Shown piece after piece: positions 1 through 11,320 of a DNA stretch of 64,000 nt. Position 1 is the first letter of the stretch, and every line of letters starts with the position of its first letter. The position numbers were made by a program, and so were the translations under genes. The notes beneath the pieces were generated by a model, which worked only from the letters and a program-made list of their open reading frames with translations, was not told where the DNA came from and ran no database searches. Origin of the DNA: Megamerina dolium (taxonomy: Eukaryota > Arthropoda > Insecta > Diptera > Megamerinidae); contig OY978526.1 in assembly GCA_963854835.1 (NCBI GenBank), forward strand, positions 88,092,846 through 88,156,845, read 5' to 3'.

Positions 1-150
1 TAATTTTTGAGCACAAACAAGACTCGAATACTCACATAGGAGGTGAGTTATGACCTCCGCTTTTTTTCTCATTACTGCAGCTTCTTCAATAGTCAGGTGC
101 TGTGATGATCAATCTGATTGTATGCCTGTTAAGTGCTAGTAGGTACAATA

Positions 151-487
151 TTTTATCTGTTTTATGGCCAGCACTAGTTAAATTAGTCGGGTAGCTGCAC
201 ACGAGTATTCTAACTCTCTTCTGGCTGAGTACTTTACGTAAAATTGTCCATAAAGTTGATACACACAGCTTTAATTTTTGGTGCATGATGGTGAACTAAC
301 TCATTTGTGTCCTCCTCAATATTACGATCGACAGCGGAAATTGTTATTTTTGTCTGTTTTATGTCCAGTACTGGTCAGATTAGTCAGGTAGCTGCACACG
401 GGTATTCCAACTCTCTTTTAGCAGAGAACTTGCCTTAAAATTTTCCATAAAGTTGATACATATAGCTTCAATTTCGGTGCGTACTAT
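151..487. repeat. Two-unit diverged tandem repeat, period about 197 bp
   Basis: Unit A (about 151-290) and unit B (about 348-487) align over about 140 bp with scattered substitutions. Both contain a TCTGTTTTATG start, a TAGCTGCACACG core and CCATAAAGTTGATACA. A weaker third unit may begin near 485 (TATCGACAGCAGAAATT matches 329-346). Read on the minus strand, both units give similar peptides (unit A KLKLCVSTLWTILRKVL, unit B KLKLYVSTLWKILRQVL), but unit B has an in-frame stop. This may be a decayed coding repeat or a short satellite-like array. I do not recognise the family. Confidence 0.6.
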
Positions 488-2753
488 CGACAGCAGAAAT
501 TCTTATTTCGATGCGTTGACCGAAAACGATTCATGGTTAGTCGAATTAGTCATGATGGGTGTAGCGCATCAACATTCCCGAACTGAATCATGATTTTCGA
601 AATAAATTTGCACAATTTGCAATAGGTATTGTTCTGACATTTTGTTGTCTATTCATGATGAAAGGTCAAACCACACTGAGTATAATTAATAATAAGGTTG
701 TCATATCTGACTAATTTGGAACATCTAAAAACAACCTTTATAATCTATTGTATAAGTACATAGAATGAGTAGAATGCATTTTGCAAATATTTATTAATAT
801 TCAGAAGGAAGTAAGTGAATATTTACAAGTTGCTGAAATGCAAAAAGTGACGTCACATAAACAAGAATTGCGATTCTGAAATAGATACGTATTGCGTGCA
901 ACGATCTAATTACGGGCTTGTACTACGGGCACATTATGCCATATTATGCATTTGGATTTGCATCTTCATCCTTAAAATGCTCAGCGCAAATAAGAATTGA
1001 ATTCACCTGACTACAGAATACGGAGAGTATATTCCGATTGAGTTCTTCAACAGTTGTGTGCCTCAACATCACGTGTAATTTCATGCTTTGGTGATGTGAA
1101 TTGGCAATCAACTTGGTGTAATTTACTGCCGTTGGGTTTCTTTATGTCTAGTTATGCGGAGGATCGTGTTTATGCAGATAATTCTGAAACTATTGGCGTT
1201 TTGAAATGAATAGAGTCGAATTGTTGCATTATATGTACCGAAAAGTCATCGAAAATTTACTTCGTCAGGTTCGAATCCTAGAAGAAGTTGATCATACTTT
1301 ATATAATCTCTTTCATTTATAAGTATCACCCATTTTGCGTATCGTCAATTCGTCAACTGGAGTATAATCTGGAGTCACACTTGGCATCATTGAGCTCCTT
1401 TTATTCGACTAATTTTCTTTTAACAAAATTACAAGTCGTCAAATTACCAATTCGAAAATAAACGAGGTGACGTAATTTTTTACTCGATTTACTTAAGTTA
1501 GGAGAGATCATCCACGAAAATCACCCGTGATCATTCTATGATATAATGCTCAAGAGTAGTTTCGGAATACATGTTTCATGAATTCTTTCCATTATCTAGT
1601 TATTAGTGATGACCAATTTTCCAATTCCAATTTTTGCCTCACAGGTTAAAAGTGCTCAATTATAACGAAATAGGCCAGGCAAAATATTTTTGGGAAATAT
1701 TTATTGTAAAATATTACAAAGTTATAGCTTTGTATTAGCACGTCACAAAATCATATGATTATCGTTGTGACATTTCCAAGAATACTAAAAAATCAAGGCA
1801 TATTTTGTTGTTGTTGTTTTTATAGCATACTACTAAGAAGAACTGGGGTTAGAGCAAAAAAGCGTATTTACAGTACATTTTCTAATTTGTATGTATTAAG
1901 CACCATTATCAAATATCAATTTCTTTATATAAATAAATAGCTATTTGTGGTGACATATGATACAATAACGAATTTAGTGTAAAATTGTATAATATTTGTA
2001 CCAAATAATACTTAATAGCACTTGAAGAATATAATTTTTTTTTTTTTTAATGAGAATTTATAAATTATAAAACATTATTCTTTTTCTATGTAAACTTCTT
2101 TGAAATACTTTTAATGCTTCTGAATTAAATTGCGATGAAAATCAATTCCATTACAGGATAATATGTATAGTAAACGAAAAAAATATCAATGAATTAAATC
2201 ATTACTATGGATTCACCACTTTCAAAGATGGCAAAAATTTATATTGATTTGTGTTAATAAGACTTACTTCAATTTGTGGTGGTGAAGAAAATTTGGCAGT
2301 TACTTGCTAATGTATTACACAACATACCACAAAAATAAAGCAGATGTAATGATGGTAATAGTTACACATACGATATTATTTTCATAACCTTTTGTACATT
2401 TAAACATTGATAAATCCAGCTTTAACCAAATTGTAAGAAGGGATAATTCTAAAGCATACAGTACACAAGTTTATATGGCAAAATCGTTAGGGGTGTTATT
2501 CGCTGTTTTTTTTTAGAATTTTGTTGTTTTGTGACAAAAAAGGGGTAGCCAAATGGTTTTGTCTTACATTCGATACAGACAACTTTTCTGCCTGATTTAA
2601 CTGAACCTTGAACTATTATTGTTATTTTGGGGCTTTAAGTTACTTAACCAAAATATGTAAAAGGGAATTTGTTAAACATTAAGTAAGAAGAATGAAAAGG
2701 GATTTGTTTTTGCAACAGAACATTTAAAAAGAATACGTACAGTAAACAGAATA
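488..2753. other. AT-rich DNA with no recognised gene
   Basis: No open frame here has the composition, splice signals or motifs of a real gene. The longest frames are about 60 codons and low in complexity. The stretch nearest 2753 is probably the downstream flank of the minus-strand gene at 2888-3539. Confidence 0.5.
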
Positions 2754-2759
2754 TTTATT
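2754..2759 (-). promoter_or_regulatory. Candidate polyadenylation signal AATAAA
   Basis: The plus strand reads TTTATT, which is AATAAA on the minus strand. It lies about 130 nt beyond the stop codon of the gene ending at 2888, a normal 3' UTR length for flies. The hexamer is common by chance in AT-rich DNA, so only its position supports it. Confidence 0.4.
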
Positions 2760-2887
2760 TACCAAAAAATAGTATATTTCTAATTACATGAGCAGCAGTA
2801 GAAAGAAATAAAATAATTTGTACAAATTAATTTTGTTACTTTCTATTACACATTACAAACACCATTAATTTCTAGAACACACATGGA

Positions 2888-3539
2888 TTAATTTTTAGAT
2901 TGATTCTCGTCGGAAATTGATAAATTATGCACACTAATATCACCAACCATATTTTCATTAACAGTTTCTTCTTCTGAATCGGCATCATCATGATCATTTT
3001 CATCCACATCGGTTTTATTTGCTGAAGCATTGGTATTTTTGGAATTGCCACGTTTAAAAACATTATGCCAATAATTTGAAATGGAACCTTTGAGAGTCGA
3101 TTTGATATTGCTGTTATTGTTATTACCACCACTGCTACTGCTAGGCTTTGAAGGGGCATGCTCTTCATCCACTGGACATGTGAATATTAATAATTTTGTT
3201 ATATAAAAATTTATAAAATTTCAATTTACCATATCTCGAAGCACCTCCAAGGCGTAAATGAAAACGTTTCATCGGTATACGCTCCTTTTCTTTTGCTTCT
3301 TTCGTTGTACCATTTTCCACATCATCACTCTTTGATTTCTCCATTAGCTGCTCACCTCCACTTGATGCCTCAATGGCGTCCAAATCGCTACTTTTCTTTG
3401 GCAATTTAAAGAAACGTTTCAACGAATTTGTCTTAGAGGTAATTTTATCTAGAGTGCCAAGCGTATCACCCTGCTGTTGTCCATCCACATTTAATGGAAT
3501 GTCAAGTAGTTGTGGCAAATCTGGAATACTCTGCGACAT
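2888..3539 (-). CDS. Unrecognised protein, last two exons, charged low-complexity C-terminus
   Basis: Two exons join cleanly on the minus strand. The first is 3539-3230 (donor G|GTAAAT) and the second is 3171-2888 (acceptor ATGTCCAG|TG), with a 58-nt intron and a Val codon split across the junction. If translation starts at the ATG at 3539, the product has 197 residues. It has no transmembrane segment or enzyme motif that I recognise. Residues 40-50 form a basic-hydrophobic patch (LKRFFKLPKKS). A similar patch (IPMKRFHLRL) lies at 88-97 and another (ISNYWHNVFKRG) near 134-145. Ser/Asn-rich and strongly acidic runs follow to the end. The sequence just before the second residues of this exon, TTTACTTACATGTCGCAG, also reads as a splice acceptor, with the exon then starting at 3530 in the same frame. 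This may therefore be the 3' end of a longer gene running upstream rather than a complete 197-residue protein. I cannot name a function. Confidence 0.7.
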
Positions 3540-3540
3540 G

Positions 3541-4657
3541 TAAGTAAATGAGTTCTTCTCTGCTAGATAAATTCGACCTTTTAATTATAATATATTATCA
3601 CAACAAAATGCACAAAATATATTTTTATAATATATATTTGGCTTGTTCTTTTGTATTTTTATAATTCACGAAGAAAAATACTGTGATATTAATTGTCGAA
3701 ATATTTTCATTTTAGAAACGTTTGTCATTAGTTGAACTGTAACACATTGGCTTCTATTGCAAATGGATTTTGTTATTTTATTTTAATAGTAAGTACGAGT
3801 AATTATAAAATTATCAGAAGCGATGTCAATTTTTAATTTTTATTTATATAAATTTCTAAATTACAAAATTACAATTTCTAAAACAATGTTCAGAGCAATG
3901 AAAAAATTCCTATGTAAAATAAAAGTTTAGCAAGAAAATTTAATTTTCCATATGATCATACGTGCCCTAAATATTTTATCCTATAAATTTAATTAAAATC
4001 CTTCTTTTGTTCAAAATGAATTATTGAGCTTTTACATCAAAGTGGCTACAATTTGCATTGCATATACATTAGAATGGTTCAGGCTTGAATATATTATAGT
4101 TTATGGTACAAACAATTTTGTTTTTCTTTTTTGTAGGCACCATGCTAAATTTTTATTAATTTTAAGGCAGTATCAAATTATATCCGAATTGTCTAGATTT
4201 TTTCTAAAAATTAGAATTTATTAGAAAATTTAAATTGATCGATGTGCTCCTCTGAAAATAAAAATTTCACTTGGCGTTTATAAAGAACAACACAACACTT
4301 TCGATATTAAAAAATCAGTACATCTTTGAACCACTTTAATATATTCACTTTATGAAAACCATAATAGTCATAAAATAAAAAGCAAAATTGATATTGGCCA
4401 TTAAACACTCTACATGCATTCATGCATCATTGAAATAACTTCGAATAGTTCTGTGCGATGAAATATTCTATGCACGAGTATTGCAAGGTTGTAAAACAAT
4501 GCATTCTGCATAATTCGTAAAAAAAATTTTTTTTCCTTTTGCTTTCCTTTACGTTCATTGTTTGCATATATGGTATGTAGTAAAAAACATAAATTCACAT
4601 GTTCTAAAAATTCCAAGTTGATAATCTGAAGAATATGACAACATTGAAATTAACGTG
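3541..4657. other. AT-rich intergenic or intronic DNA
   Basis: Nothing coding is supported here. If the minus-strand gene extends upstream through the acceptor at 3531, this stretch is intron. Confidence 0.45.
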
Positions 4658-5828
4658 CGAGGTTGGTCCTAGAACTACCCGACCTAACAAAGGTAAAAAC
4701 AAAATTTTTGGAAAATTTTTCGATATCCTGTTTATAGTATGGTGTCTAGCTCAATAAAATAACCATCTACCGCAGACTCCAACTCGTCATTGTTGGCAAA
4801 TTTTCCACCATTAAGACATTTTTTCAAATTTGAAAATAGAAAATAATCCGAAGGAGCTAAATCTGACGAATAAGGTGCGTGCTGAAGCAATTCGAGCTTT
4901 AACTGATTGATTTTGGCCATCATAATAGCGGATGTGCCTTTCTTTTTCGCCAAATGCGGCCTTTTTTCTTTAATTTCATCACTTAAACGCTGCTAGAAAT
5001 TGGCATAATACTCACCGTTGATTGTTTTTCCTTTTTGAACATAATCAAAAAATACAGACGCCATAATCTTGCCTGCAGATGGAACTGTCTTCGCCTTCTT
5101 TGGACTCGATTCTATCCTTTCAGTCCACTGTTTTGATTGCTTCTTTGCCTTAGGTGTGAAGTGGTGAACCCATGTCTCATCCATGGTTACGAATCGATGC
5201 AAAAAGTCGGCTTTATTACTGTGAAACAACGCCAAACACTCTGCAGAAACATCTTCACGACGTTGTTTTTGTTGTATGATGAGCAAACGTGGCACCCACC
5301 TTGCACACAGCTTTTTCATCTCCAAATTTTCGATCAAAAAACGATGTATAGCACTTTTTGAAATGCCTGTAATTTCACCAAGCTCACGCACCTCAGCCGG
5401 TGATCATCCAATACCATTTTGTGGAGTTTCTTAACCGTTTCTGGCGTGGCCATCTCAATTGGTCGACCACTACGGTGTTTGTTGTGGCAGCTCGTACGAC
5501 CTCGTTTAAACTCTGCCATCCAATATTTTATTGTCGTAAAATAAGGAGCAGCGTCCCGCAGAGTAGAATCTAGTTCGGCTTTAATATTCGTTGGTCTGAG
5601 ACCTTTCAAATGAAAGTATTGGATTACATAAAGGTGACCAATTTTTTCCATGTTTACAAATTCACTGAGATCGTTAACTTTCGATGACTCAAAAAAAAAA
5701 AAAAATACTAAACAACGTGGCGCCTTGAAACTTAAAGCATATTTTTTATAAGGATGGCACCAAAGTAATTTTTTCAAACTATTGCCACCATCTATATGTC
5801 AGGTCGGGTAGTTATGGGACTGCCCTCG
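4658..5828 (-). mobile_element. Mariner transposon, near full length, dead transposase
   Basis: The element is 1171 bp with roughly 30-bp terminal inverted repeats. The left end starts CGAGGTTGGTCC and the right end, reversed, starts CGAGGGCAGTCC; both continue into AACTACCCGACCT. The right end abuts TA; the left flank reads TG, probably a mutated TA target site. The minus-strand transposase begins near 5650. It has an N-terminal helix-turn-helix, the linker motif RSGRPIE, a first catalytic Asp in TMDETWVHHF and a third in YSSDLAPSDYFLF. The copy is broken by a one-base deletion near 5396, an in-frame TAG near 4993, deletion of the HQDN region holding the second Asp, and loss of the last residues. 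The 49.6-kb copy belongs to the same family. Confidence 0.9.
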
Positions 5829-6144
5829 TACTTATACGAGTGAATAAATGAACTCTTCTTTATTTTCGAATTGTTGGAAGAATGGAGTCGGCGTTTCACC
5901 TAAGATTACCTTATCCATGGAACAAACTCTTACTTTGTAGTGTTGAGAAATTTCAATCCTATATTTCGAAAGGGATGATCAATACAAAATTCAGGAATTA
6001 TGTATGCAAAAGAATATCTGTATATATTAATATGCTTTAATATTAAAGAATATTTTACAAAGAAATCATATTTACACATAAAAACGTAATTATATTATTA
6101 AGGTGTAAAACTAATGGTGATGATTCCTTGCATTAGTTTGCTTA

Positions 6145-6352
6145 GGTTCGGTTAGGTTAGGCCAGAAAGGCCCATTGTGTTACCACCGAGTTTCTCTTCC
6201 AATACTGTTGTGCGTGTTAAATTTGGACAGCATTGGATAGAACCTACTTATATTAGACGGTTCCGAATAGCAGAACCCTTGTGACATCACTTTAACTTAG
6301 TTTTGTCACAGAGCTCTTTTAAAAAGCACTTTTGGCAAATAGTTACTGTCCG
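6145..6352 (-). mobile_element. tRNA-derived SINE, 5'-truncated, CCTAA-type tail
   Basis: On the minus strand this copy carries the shared SINE body (GTTCTGCTATTCGGAACCG, then AGGTTC, then GAAGAGAAACTCGG). It ends with GGTAACACAATGGGCC and repeats of CCTAACC. It is flanked by a perfect 13-bp target-site duplication, ATTAGTTTGCTTA, at 6132-6144 and 6353-6365. The tRNA-like head is missing, as expected from incomplete target-primed reverse transcription. Confidence 0.85.
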
Positions 6353-6480
6353 ATTAGTTTGCTTAACATGAGTAATTTAATGTAAAGCATTACTATGGTG
6401 TTAACGTAAATGGCTTTATCTATTTGCCAATAATTTTCAAAAATGAGTTTATCACGTCTTACAAAGTATCTTCTTAAATA

Positions 6481-6823
6481 AAAAAAAATAAAATAAATAT
6501 TTGGCACTTAAAGCCCCAAAGGGCTCATTGGCCCAGCTTCTCTTCCATTACTGTTGTGCGTCTTAAATTTTGGACAGTATTAGAAGGGACCTACTTATTT
6601 TAGCCGGTTCCGAACGGCAGAACACTTGTGACATCACTTTTTCTGAGCTTTGTCACTGAGTTCTTTTAGAAGCTTTTTCATGGCAAGTTGTTACTGTCGG
6701 AAGAATTGCCATTCTAAAGAAAAATCTTATCGATATTAAATTTGTTATGCATCAGCCGGGGATTGAACCACGACCTACAGATCAGAAGGCGAACACACTA
6801 ACCACTGAGCTACGGCACACACC
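6481..6823 (-). mobile_element. tRNA-derived SINE, full length, hairpin-type tail
   Basis: The head, read from 6823 downwards, has a perfect Pol III A-box match TAGCTCAGTGG and a B-box-like GGTTCAATCCC with one mismatch to GGTTCGANNCC. The body follows, then the 3' hairpin AGCCC-TTTG-GGGCT, TTAAGTGCC and an AT-rich tail. Perfect 13-bp target-site duplications, ATCTTCTTAAATA, lie at 6468-6480 and 6824-6836. The intact duplication suggests a fairly recent insertion. The copy at 53575-53931 is very similar. Confidence 0.9.
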
Positions 6824-6836
6824 ATCTTCTTAAATA

Positions 6837-7010
6837 CTACTACAAAATAGTTGATAACTTGATTACATATTTTTACAAAAATTCAATTACTTAACTTTTT
6901 TATTGACAGTTATAAATGGATGTGTTAGTTAGTTACATGTTATAAACTATAATATTCGTACAAAACTTTTCAAGTTATAATAAGTTCAATAAATCCTTTA
7001 CATCACTTAC
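6837..7010. other. AT-rich flank of the candidate microexon
   Basis: No gene or mobile element is visible. The minus-strand donor GTAAGTGATG at 7010-7001 lies at its right edge. Confidence 0.4.
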
Positions 7011-7025
7011 CACTACGCTTATTGA
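7011..7025 (-). other. Candidate 15-nt microexon of the gene ending at 2888
   Basis: On the minus strand a long pyrimidine tract (T run, TGTCCTTTTCTCTTCCTTTT) leads to CATGTCGATTGCAG. Fifteen bases, TCAATAAGCGTAGTG, follow and then a near-consensus donor GTAAGTGATG. Read in phase 0 the exon encodes Ser-Ile-Ser-Val-Val. It would join in frame to the acceptor at 3531/3530, giving SISVV-SIPDLPQ. Strong splice sites in the right orientation and phase support it, but 15 nt is too short to test by coding content. Confidence 0.35.
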
Positions 7026-7030
7026 CTGCA

Positions 7031-8320
7031 ATCGACATGAAAAGGAAGAGAAAAGGACAAAAAAAAAAAAAAAGAAAATACAAACATAAGAGTGTTACAT
7101 ATGTGCGATATGAATGTTACTAATAAAATTATAATGATAATAATAACAAATGCAACACCAGCATCCATGCACAGAGACGAATATTATGGCAATTTACAAT
7201 GAATAACAACAATACATAGTAATAAGAACAACAATAGTAACCACAAGCACAAAGCATGTAAACTTTATGAACTTTTCTTCCTCTCCACAGCATAATTGTC
7301 GACATTTGCAATCAGCAATTGCAGTTTATAATTGTTGTTGGCAATGCTCCATGAGCGGTGCCACCACCAATGGCGACAACAATAACCGGATATATGAGAG
7401 GTGTGAGTGTGTATGTTTTTTACGCGCCACCGGATTTAAATTTGATTTTGTATTGTTGTCACTGTTGTTATTGGTTTTTTTTTCACATAATATTGTCTGT
7501 ACAACAATAATGGTATAAAAATAATGACAAAGAACATTTATGCAACAATGGCAATATGAAGGGAATTATGTGCTATGCCATGAGGCATGTGTACTTGATA
7601 CAATTGAGTACAATGGTAAATTGTAAAAAAGAATAATAGAGTGAGAATGAAATTCAACTGTGATACCCACAATCATCTAGGCAATAAGTTGTAAATCAAG
7701 AGTATTAGTGATTTTATCAGATGTGGTGAGACTTTTGGCAAGAACTTATCTTATAAAAAAAAATAATAATAATAATGCCAGTTAACAAGCGTAATATTAT
7801 GTACTCAGCTAGCCAGCTTTAAGAATAATATCAAATATTGGCAACGATTTTGTTGAATTGTACTTTTTAAGTAGTTGGCAATTAATCTGAGAGCTCACAT
7901 GCAGATGCATAACGTATTTGTATATACAGAAAAGTTGCTAAACAAATCATTCCTAGAGTTTATAATTGTCGGATTGTATGATTTCTTCTATATAATGTGC
8001 TTTTAAGATCTTGAATTTAATAGGCAGAAACTCTGGGATTCTTACAAGCCAAACTCGTTTTTATTCACTATTGTTTGACATTTCATTCCTGCACAGACTT
8101 ACACCTGGAAAATTATTACAGGAAATCAACGTTCAGTAAGAAATGATCACAGAGCGCTACGTCCAATATATGGCATACAACATTGACCAACTGAGATGAC
8201 TATAAGACAATTAAAAACTTTTGCACTCACTCTTTTGGACTGCCATCTACCAAGAAAATTGCATAATATGCACTCTGAAAAAAAATAACAGAAAAAATAA
8301 CAGAATAGTTGAAAGTCGAT
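7031..8320. other. Low-complexity DNA without a supported gene
   Basis: The stretch is rich in AAC/GTT trinucleotide runs and short A tracts. Open frames up to about 83 codons occur at 7129-7518, but their residues are simple-sequence translations and I see no splice-site support. Confidence 0.45.
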
Positions 8321-8335
8321 TCACTGTTGATCGAG

Positions 8336-9052
8336 GCAGGCGAGCCTGGATGAATGGCATCAACTTTGGGATGCCGCAAGTAAAGGAAGATGGACGCACA
8401 GGATAATCAAGAACGCCCAAACCTGGGTTGAGAGAAGTCACGGTGAGACTGACTACTACCTGATGCAGTTTTTGACCGATCACAGGTGCTACAGGAGTAC
8501 CTCCTTAGGTTCGGCCATGACAATGTCACAGAATGCGCGTTCTGCGGTAGTGTCGGCGAAAACGCGGGGCACCTATTTTTCTTCTGCCGCAGATTTGATG
8601 GGGAGAGAGCAGCCATCGAGGAACTCTTTGGAGAGAGGATGACATCCGACAACATCGTGGGCCATATGCTACAATCGAGGTTGGCGTGGCCACAGATGAA
8701 AGCGTGGTCAGCGGCAGCCCTTCAAGAGCTCAGAATGAAGGAGCGCCAGCGAAGAACTGCAACCGCAGAAACGGTGTGTAGTACTGTTGAATGTGAATAG
8801 CCTTAATGGTTAAGCTAAGCCCTGCGACGTAATGCTTAACGGCGGTCCCGTATGGATGATAACTAGCTATAGAAACCGGAATTAAGGGTTTAGTACGTAG
8901 GCGTACTGTTTCGCGAGTCCAGTATAATAAGATAGTACTGACTGGCCGTGGTCCCGAATGAGGTATATCTTTAGCGGGAACTATGAATCTTACATGCCGT
9001 CGGAGATGACGGTATATTGTAAAGATTCCCCCTCTGATTAAAAAAAAAAAAC
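8336..9052 (+). mobile_element. R1-like LINE, ORF2 C-terminus and 3' UTR with poly(A)
   Basis: The frame from about 8340 gives WHQLWDAASKGRWTHRIIKN and then a typical R1-type tail domain. After one frameshift near 8487 it continues as REYLLRFGHDNVTECAFCG, then ENAGHLFFFCRRF. This is a C-x2-C-x8-H-x4-C zinc knuckle found at the end of R1-clade ORF2 proteins. The stop is at 8800. About 240 bp of 3' UTR follow, including the stem CCGTC/GACGG near 8998-9012, and an A-rich tail begins near 9040. The copy is heavily 5'-truncated and lacks the endonuclease and most of the reverse transcriptase. Confidence 0.8.
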
Positions 9053-9356
9053 AAACAAAAAACTGTTTATCGTCAAAACGAAGTAAGTCGATCTGTCAAT
9101 ATCAATGGTGACAACTTTTTGTTCCCAGAAGTGCGTGAACATGGAAAACCTCTTCTCTGATTTTTGCGGGATGGTGTCACATGCCTTGGAAATCATCGAT
9201 CAGCGATCATCGAAATCATTGTCCTCTTTTAGACAATGTGGTTTGAAACCTCTGGATTAATTTTTGAGGGCACTATGAAAGCCATTGGGTTACTCGAACA
9301 ATAACAACAACAACAAGCGAGTTATCGATTTATTTGCATTACAGTTATCACAAGCA

Positions 9357-9628
9357 TCGTTCAGTTACCCACCAGCCGGCAAGAATTGGCAATTTTTCCG
9401 GCAGTAACAATTTGCCAAAAATACTTCTTCAAAGAGCTCTGTGACAAAACTAAGTTAAAGTGATGTCACAAGGGTTCTGCCGTTCGGAAGCGGCTAATAT
9501 AAGTAGGTCCCTTCTAATGATGTCCAAATTTAACACGCACAACAGTATTGGAAAAGAAGCTCGGGGGTATCACAACGGGCCTTTCTGTCCTAAGTGTGTC
9601 CTCTCAGGGAGAGGGCAGCCACATAACC
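9357..9628 (+). mobile_element. tRNA-derived SINE, 5'-truncated, CCTAA-type 3' module
   Basis: The copy starts inside the body (near ACCCACCAGCCGGCAAG). It carries GGGTTCTGCCGTTCGGAA and AGTAGGTCCCTTCTAAT, then the longer 3' module GGTATCACAACGGGCC and CCTCTCAGGGAGAGGGC. It ends at CATAACC. The flanks TATCACAAGCA (9346-9356) and TATCACAGGCA (9629-9639) are a target-site duplication with one mismatch. Confidence 0.8.
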
Positions 9629-9639
9629 TATCACAGGCA

Positions 9640-10683
9640 GCCCTATTTAATATCTTTAACAAATAAAAATGTTTTGTTAAAATAGAAAAAATGGGGAAAA
9701 AATTGCAAATTTAAGTTATTTTTGTCAATAACTTGCACTATTTTTCTTCACACTGAAACAATATATACACATACATCGAAAGCCTGTTTTCCACTGTTCA
9801 AAGCCGTAAGTTTGAGTAAGTTTGAGCAAACTTGTGTGTGATGTGCAGCTAAAAATTGAAAATTGAATTTTTCAGTTGTTGTGAATAAAGCAATGTTAGT
9901 AAAATTCAATTTTTATATTCTTTATACTCTTTTATAATCTTTCTATATCATCAACATTTAATTATTTTATTTACTTTTCCATGCGATTATTTTGTGATTT
10001 TGTAATATACTTATTTGTTTTCGTTCTAAAATATGCCGTCCTTTTAATTGCTATATAATTATTAGAGTATTAGTTATACATTGTAAAATCAATAAATCTA
10101 AAAGCAAATATACCAATCTATAGATAATACTATCAATGTAATATATCAATGAGAAAATGTATTAAATTGTAAATGAATTAAATATTTTGGTATTTTATAA
10201 ATACATGTGTGGCTTGACATATATATATGTATGAACTTGTATTTATTTATATAATTTATTACATGCTATAAATTGTAAAAAAATCTAATTATCAATCTAT
10301 CAAAATCAATCTCAATATATCAGGTTGTTTTTGTCAACAAACGGTGTGGTAGAACATGAGAATTATGTACGGACACAAACCACGCCGACATCGTAAGTGA
10401 GCTTATCAGTAGAAATTATAATTGGAGAAATCGGAGCTCTGAATATGGGACTAAAAATGAGTTGACACCTTTTTTTTTCCTTACACTAATTGAAAGTTTT
10501 AATGTTTTATAACGCTTTAAGGAACCATGTGTATTTTATTGTTTGAAAGATGATATTGGTGTTATTGCGCTAAGTTGCACTAAATGAATAAATAAACTAG
10601 AATGATCATAAATATATATCAAATATATATTAGTTAAAATTGAGATCATTTCAAATATAGTTTTTTTTTCTCCTTTATCACTC
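9640..10683. other. AT-rich DNA, no recognised gene
   Basis: Nothing supportable is visible. An ATG at 10356 runs into GTAAGTGAG at 10393, but no partner exon is seen. Confidence 0.4.
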
Positions 10684-11320
10684 CTAATTGGAGCATAGGG
10701 TCTCCACAAGTCTTCTCCATCGCACACTCTTCTGAGCTGTTATTCTATTATCATCCCATATGATGTTGACATCAGCTAGTTCCCGAAGCGTAGACCTTTT
10801 CCCAGTGTTTTTGGCCATCTGCGACTTCTGCTCCCTTGCGGGAGCATATCTACATATGATCCTCAAACACTTATTGACGAAAGCTTGAAGTCTCTGGGTA
10901 ATGGAGTTCGAGATCAGCCATGTTTTGCTTCCGTACAGTAGCGCAATTTCGTACATCTTGAGATTTGGGAATTTGCTCATACCGATTTTAGCCGGCCAAT
11001 GCCGTCCTTGCTTTGCTCACCCTGTAGTTAGCATCCGCTTCGGTTCCTCCGTCTGTTGATATTGTGCAACCGAGCTAGCAGAAACTTTCGACGAAATCAA
11101 TCGCACAGCCGTCAATTATTACATGGCTAGTATTGGAGTGATCCACGATCCTCATGGCTTTGGTCTTTGCAATATTTATCTCTAGTCAGACAGTGCGTGC
11201 CAGCGCGACCTAGTTGTTCGCCTTCGTTTGTATATCGCAGAATTTCTGGGAGAGGAGACAAATGTCCTAGGCAAAGTTCAAGTCCTCATTTGAAATATAG
11301 AATTGGATTTCATTGTTCTT
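10684..11320 (-). mobile_element. LINE reverse-transcriptase fragment (RTE/CR1-like, clade unresolved)
   Basis: Minus-strand frames read through the end of a reverse-transcriptase palm. A decayed (F)A-D-D-I-type motif near 11270 has one Asp replaced by a stop. DICLLSQKFCDIQ, INIAKTKAMRI and a thumb/connection region with ALLYGSKTWLISNS and LQAFVNKCLRIICR follow, ending at RWRRLVETLCSN. Several stops and frameshifts show that the copy is dead. No poly(A) or duplication is evident. Confidence 0.7.

Noticed and set aside
7267..7518. 83-codon plus-strand frame
   Set aside because: Cys/Leu-rich translation of GTT-rich DNA with no coding support.
10356..10392. ATG exon followed by GTAAGTGAG
   Set aside because: Only 37 nt, no downstream acceptor or homologous exon identified.
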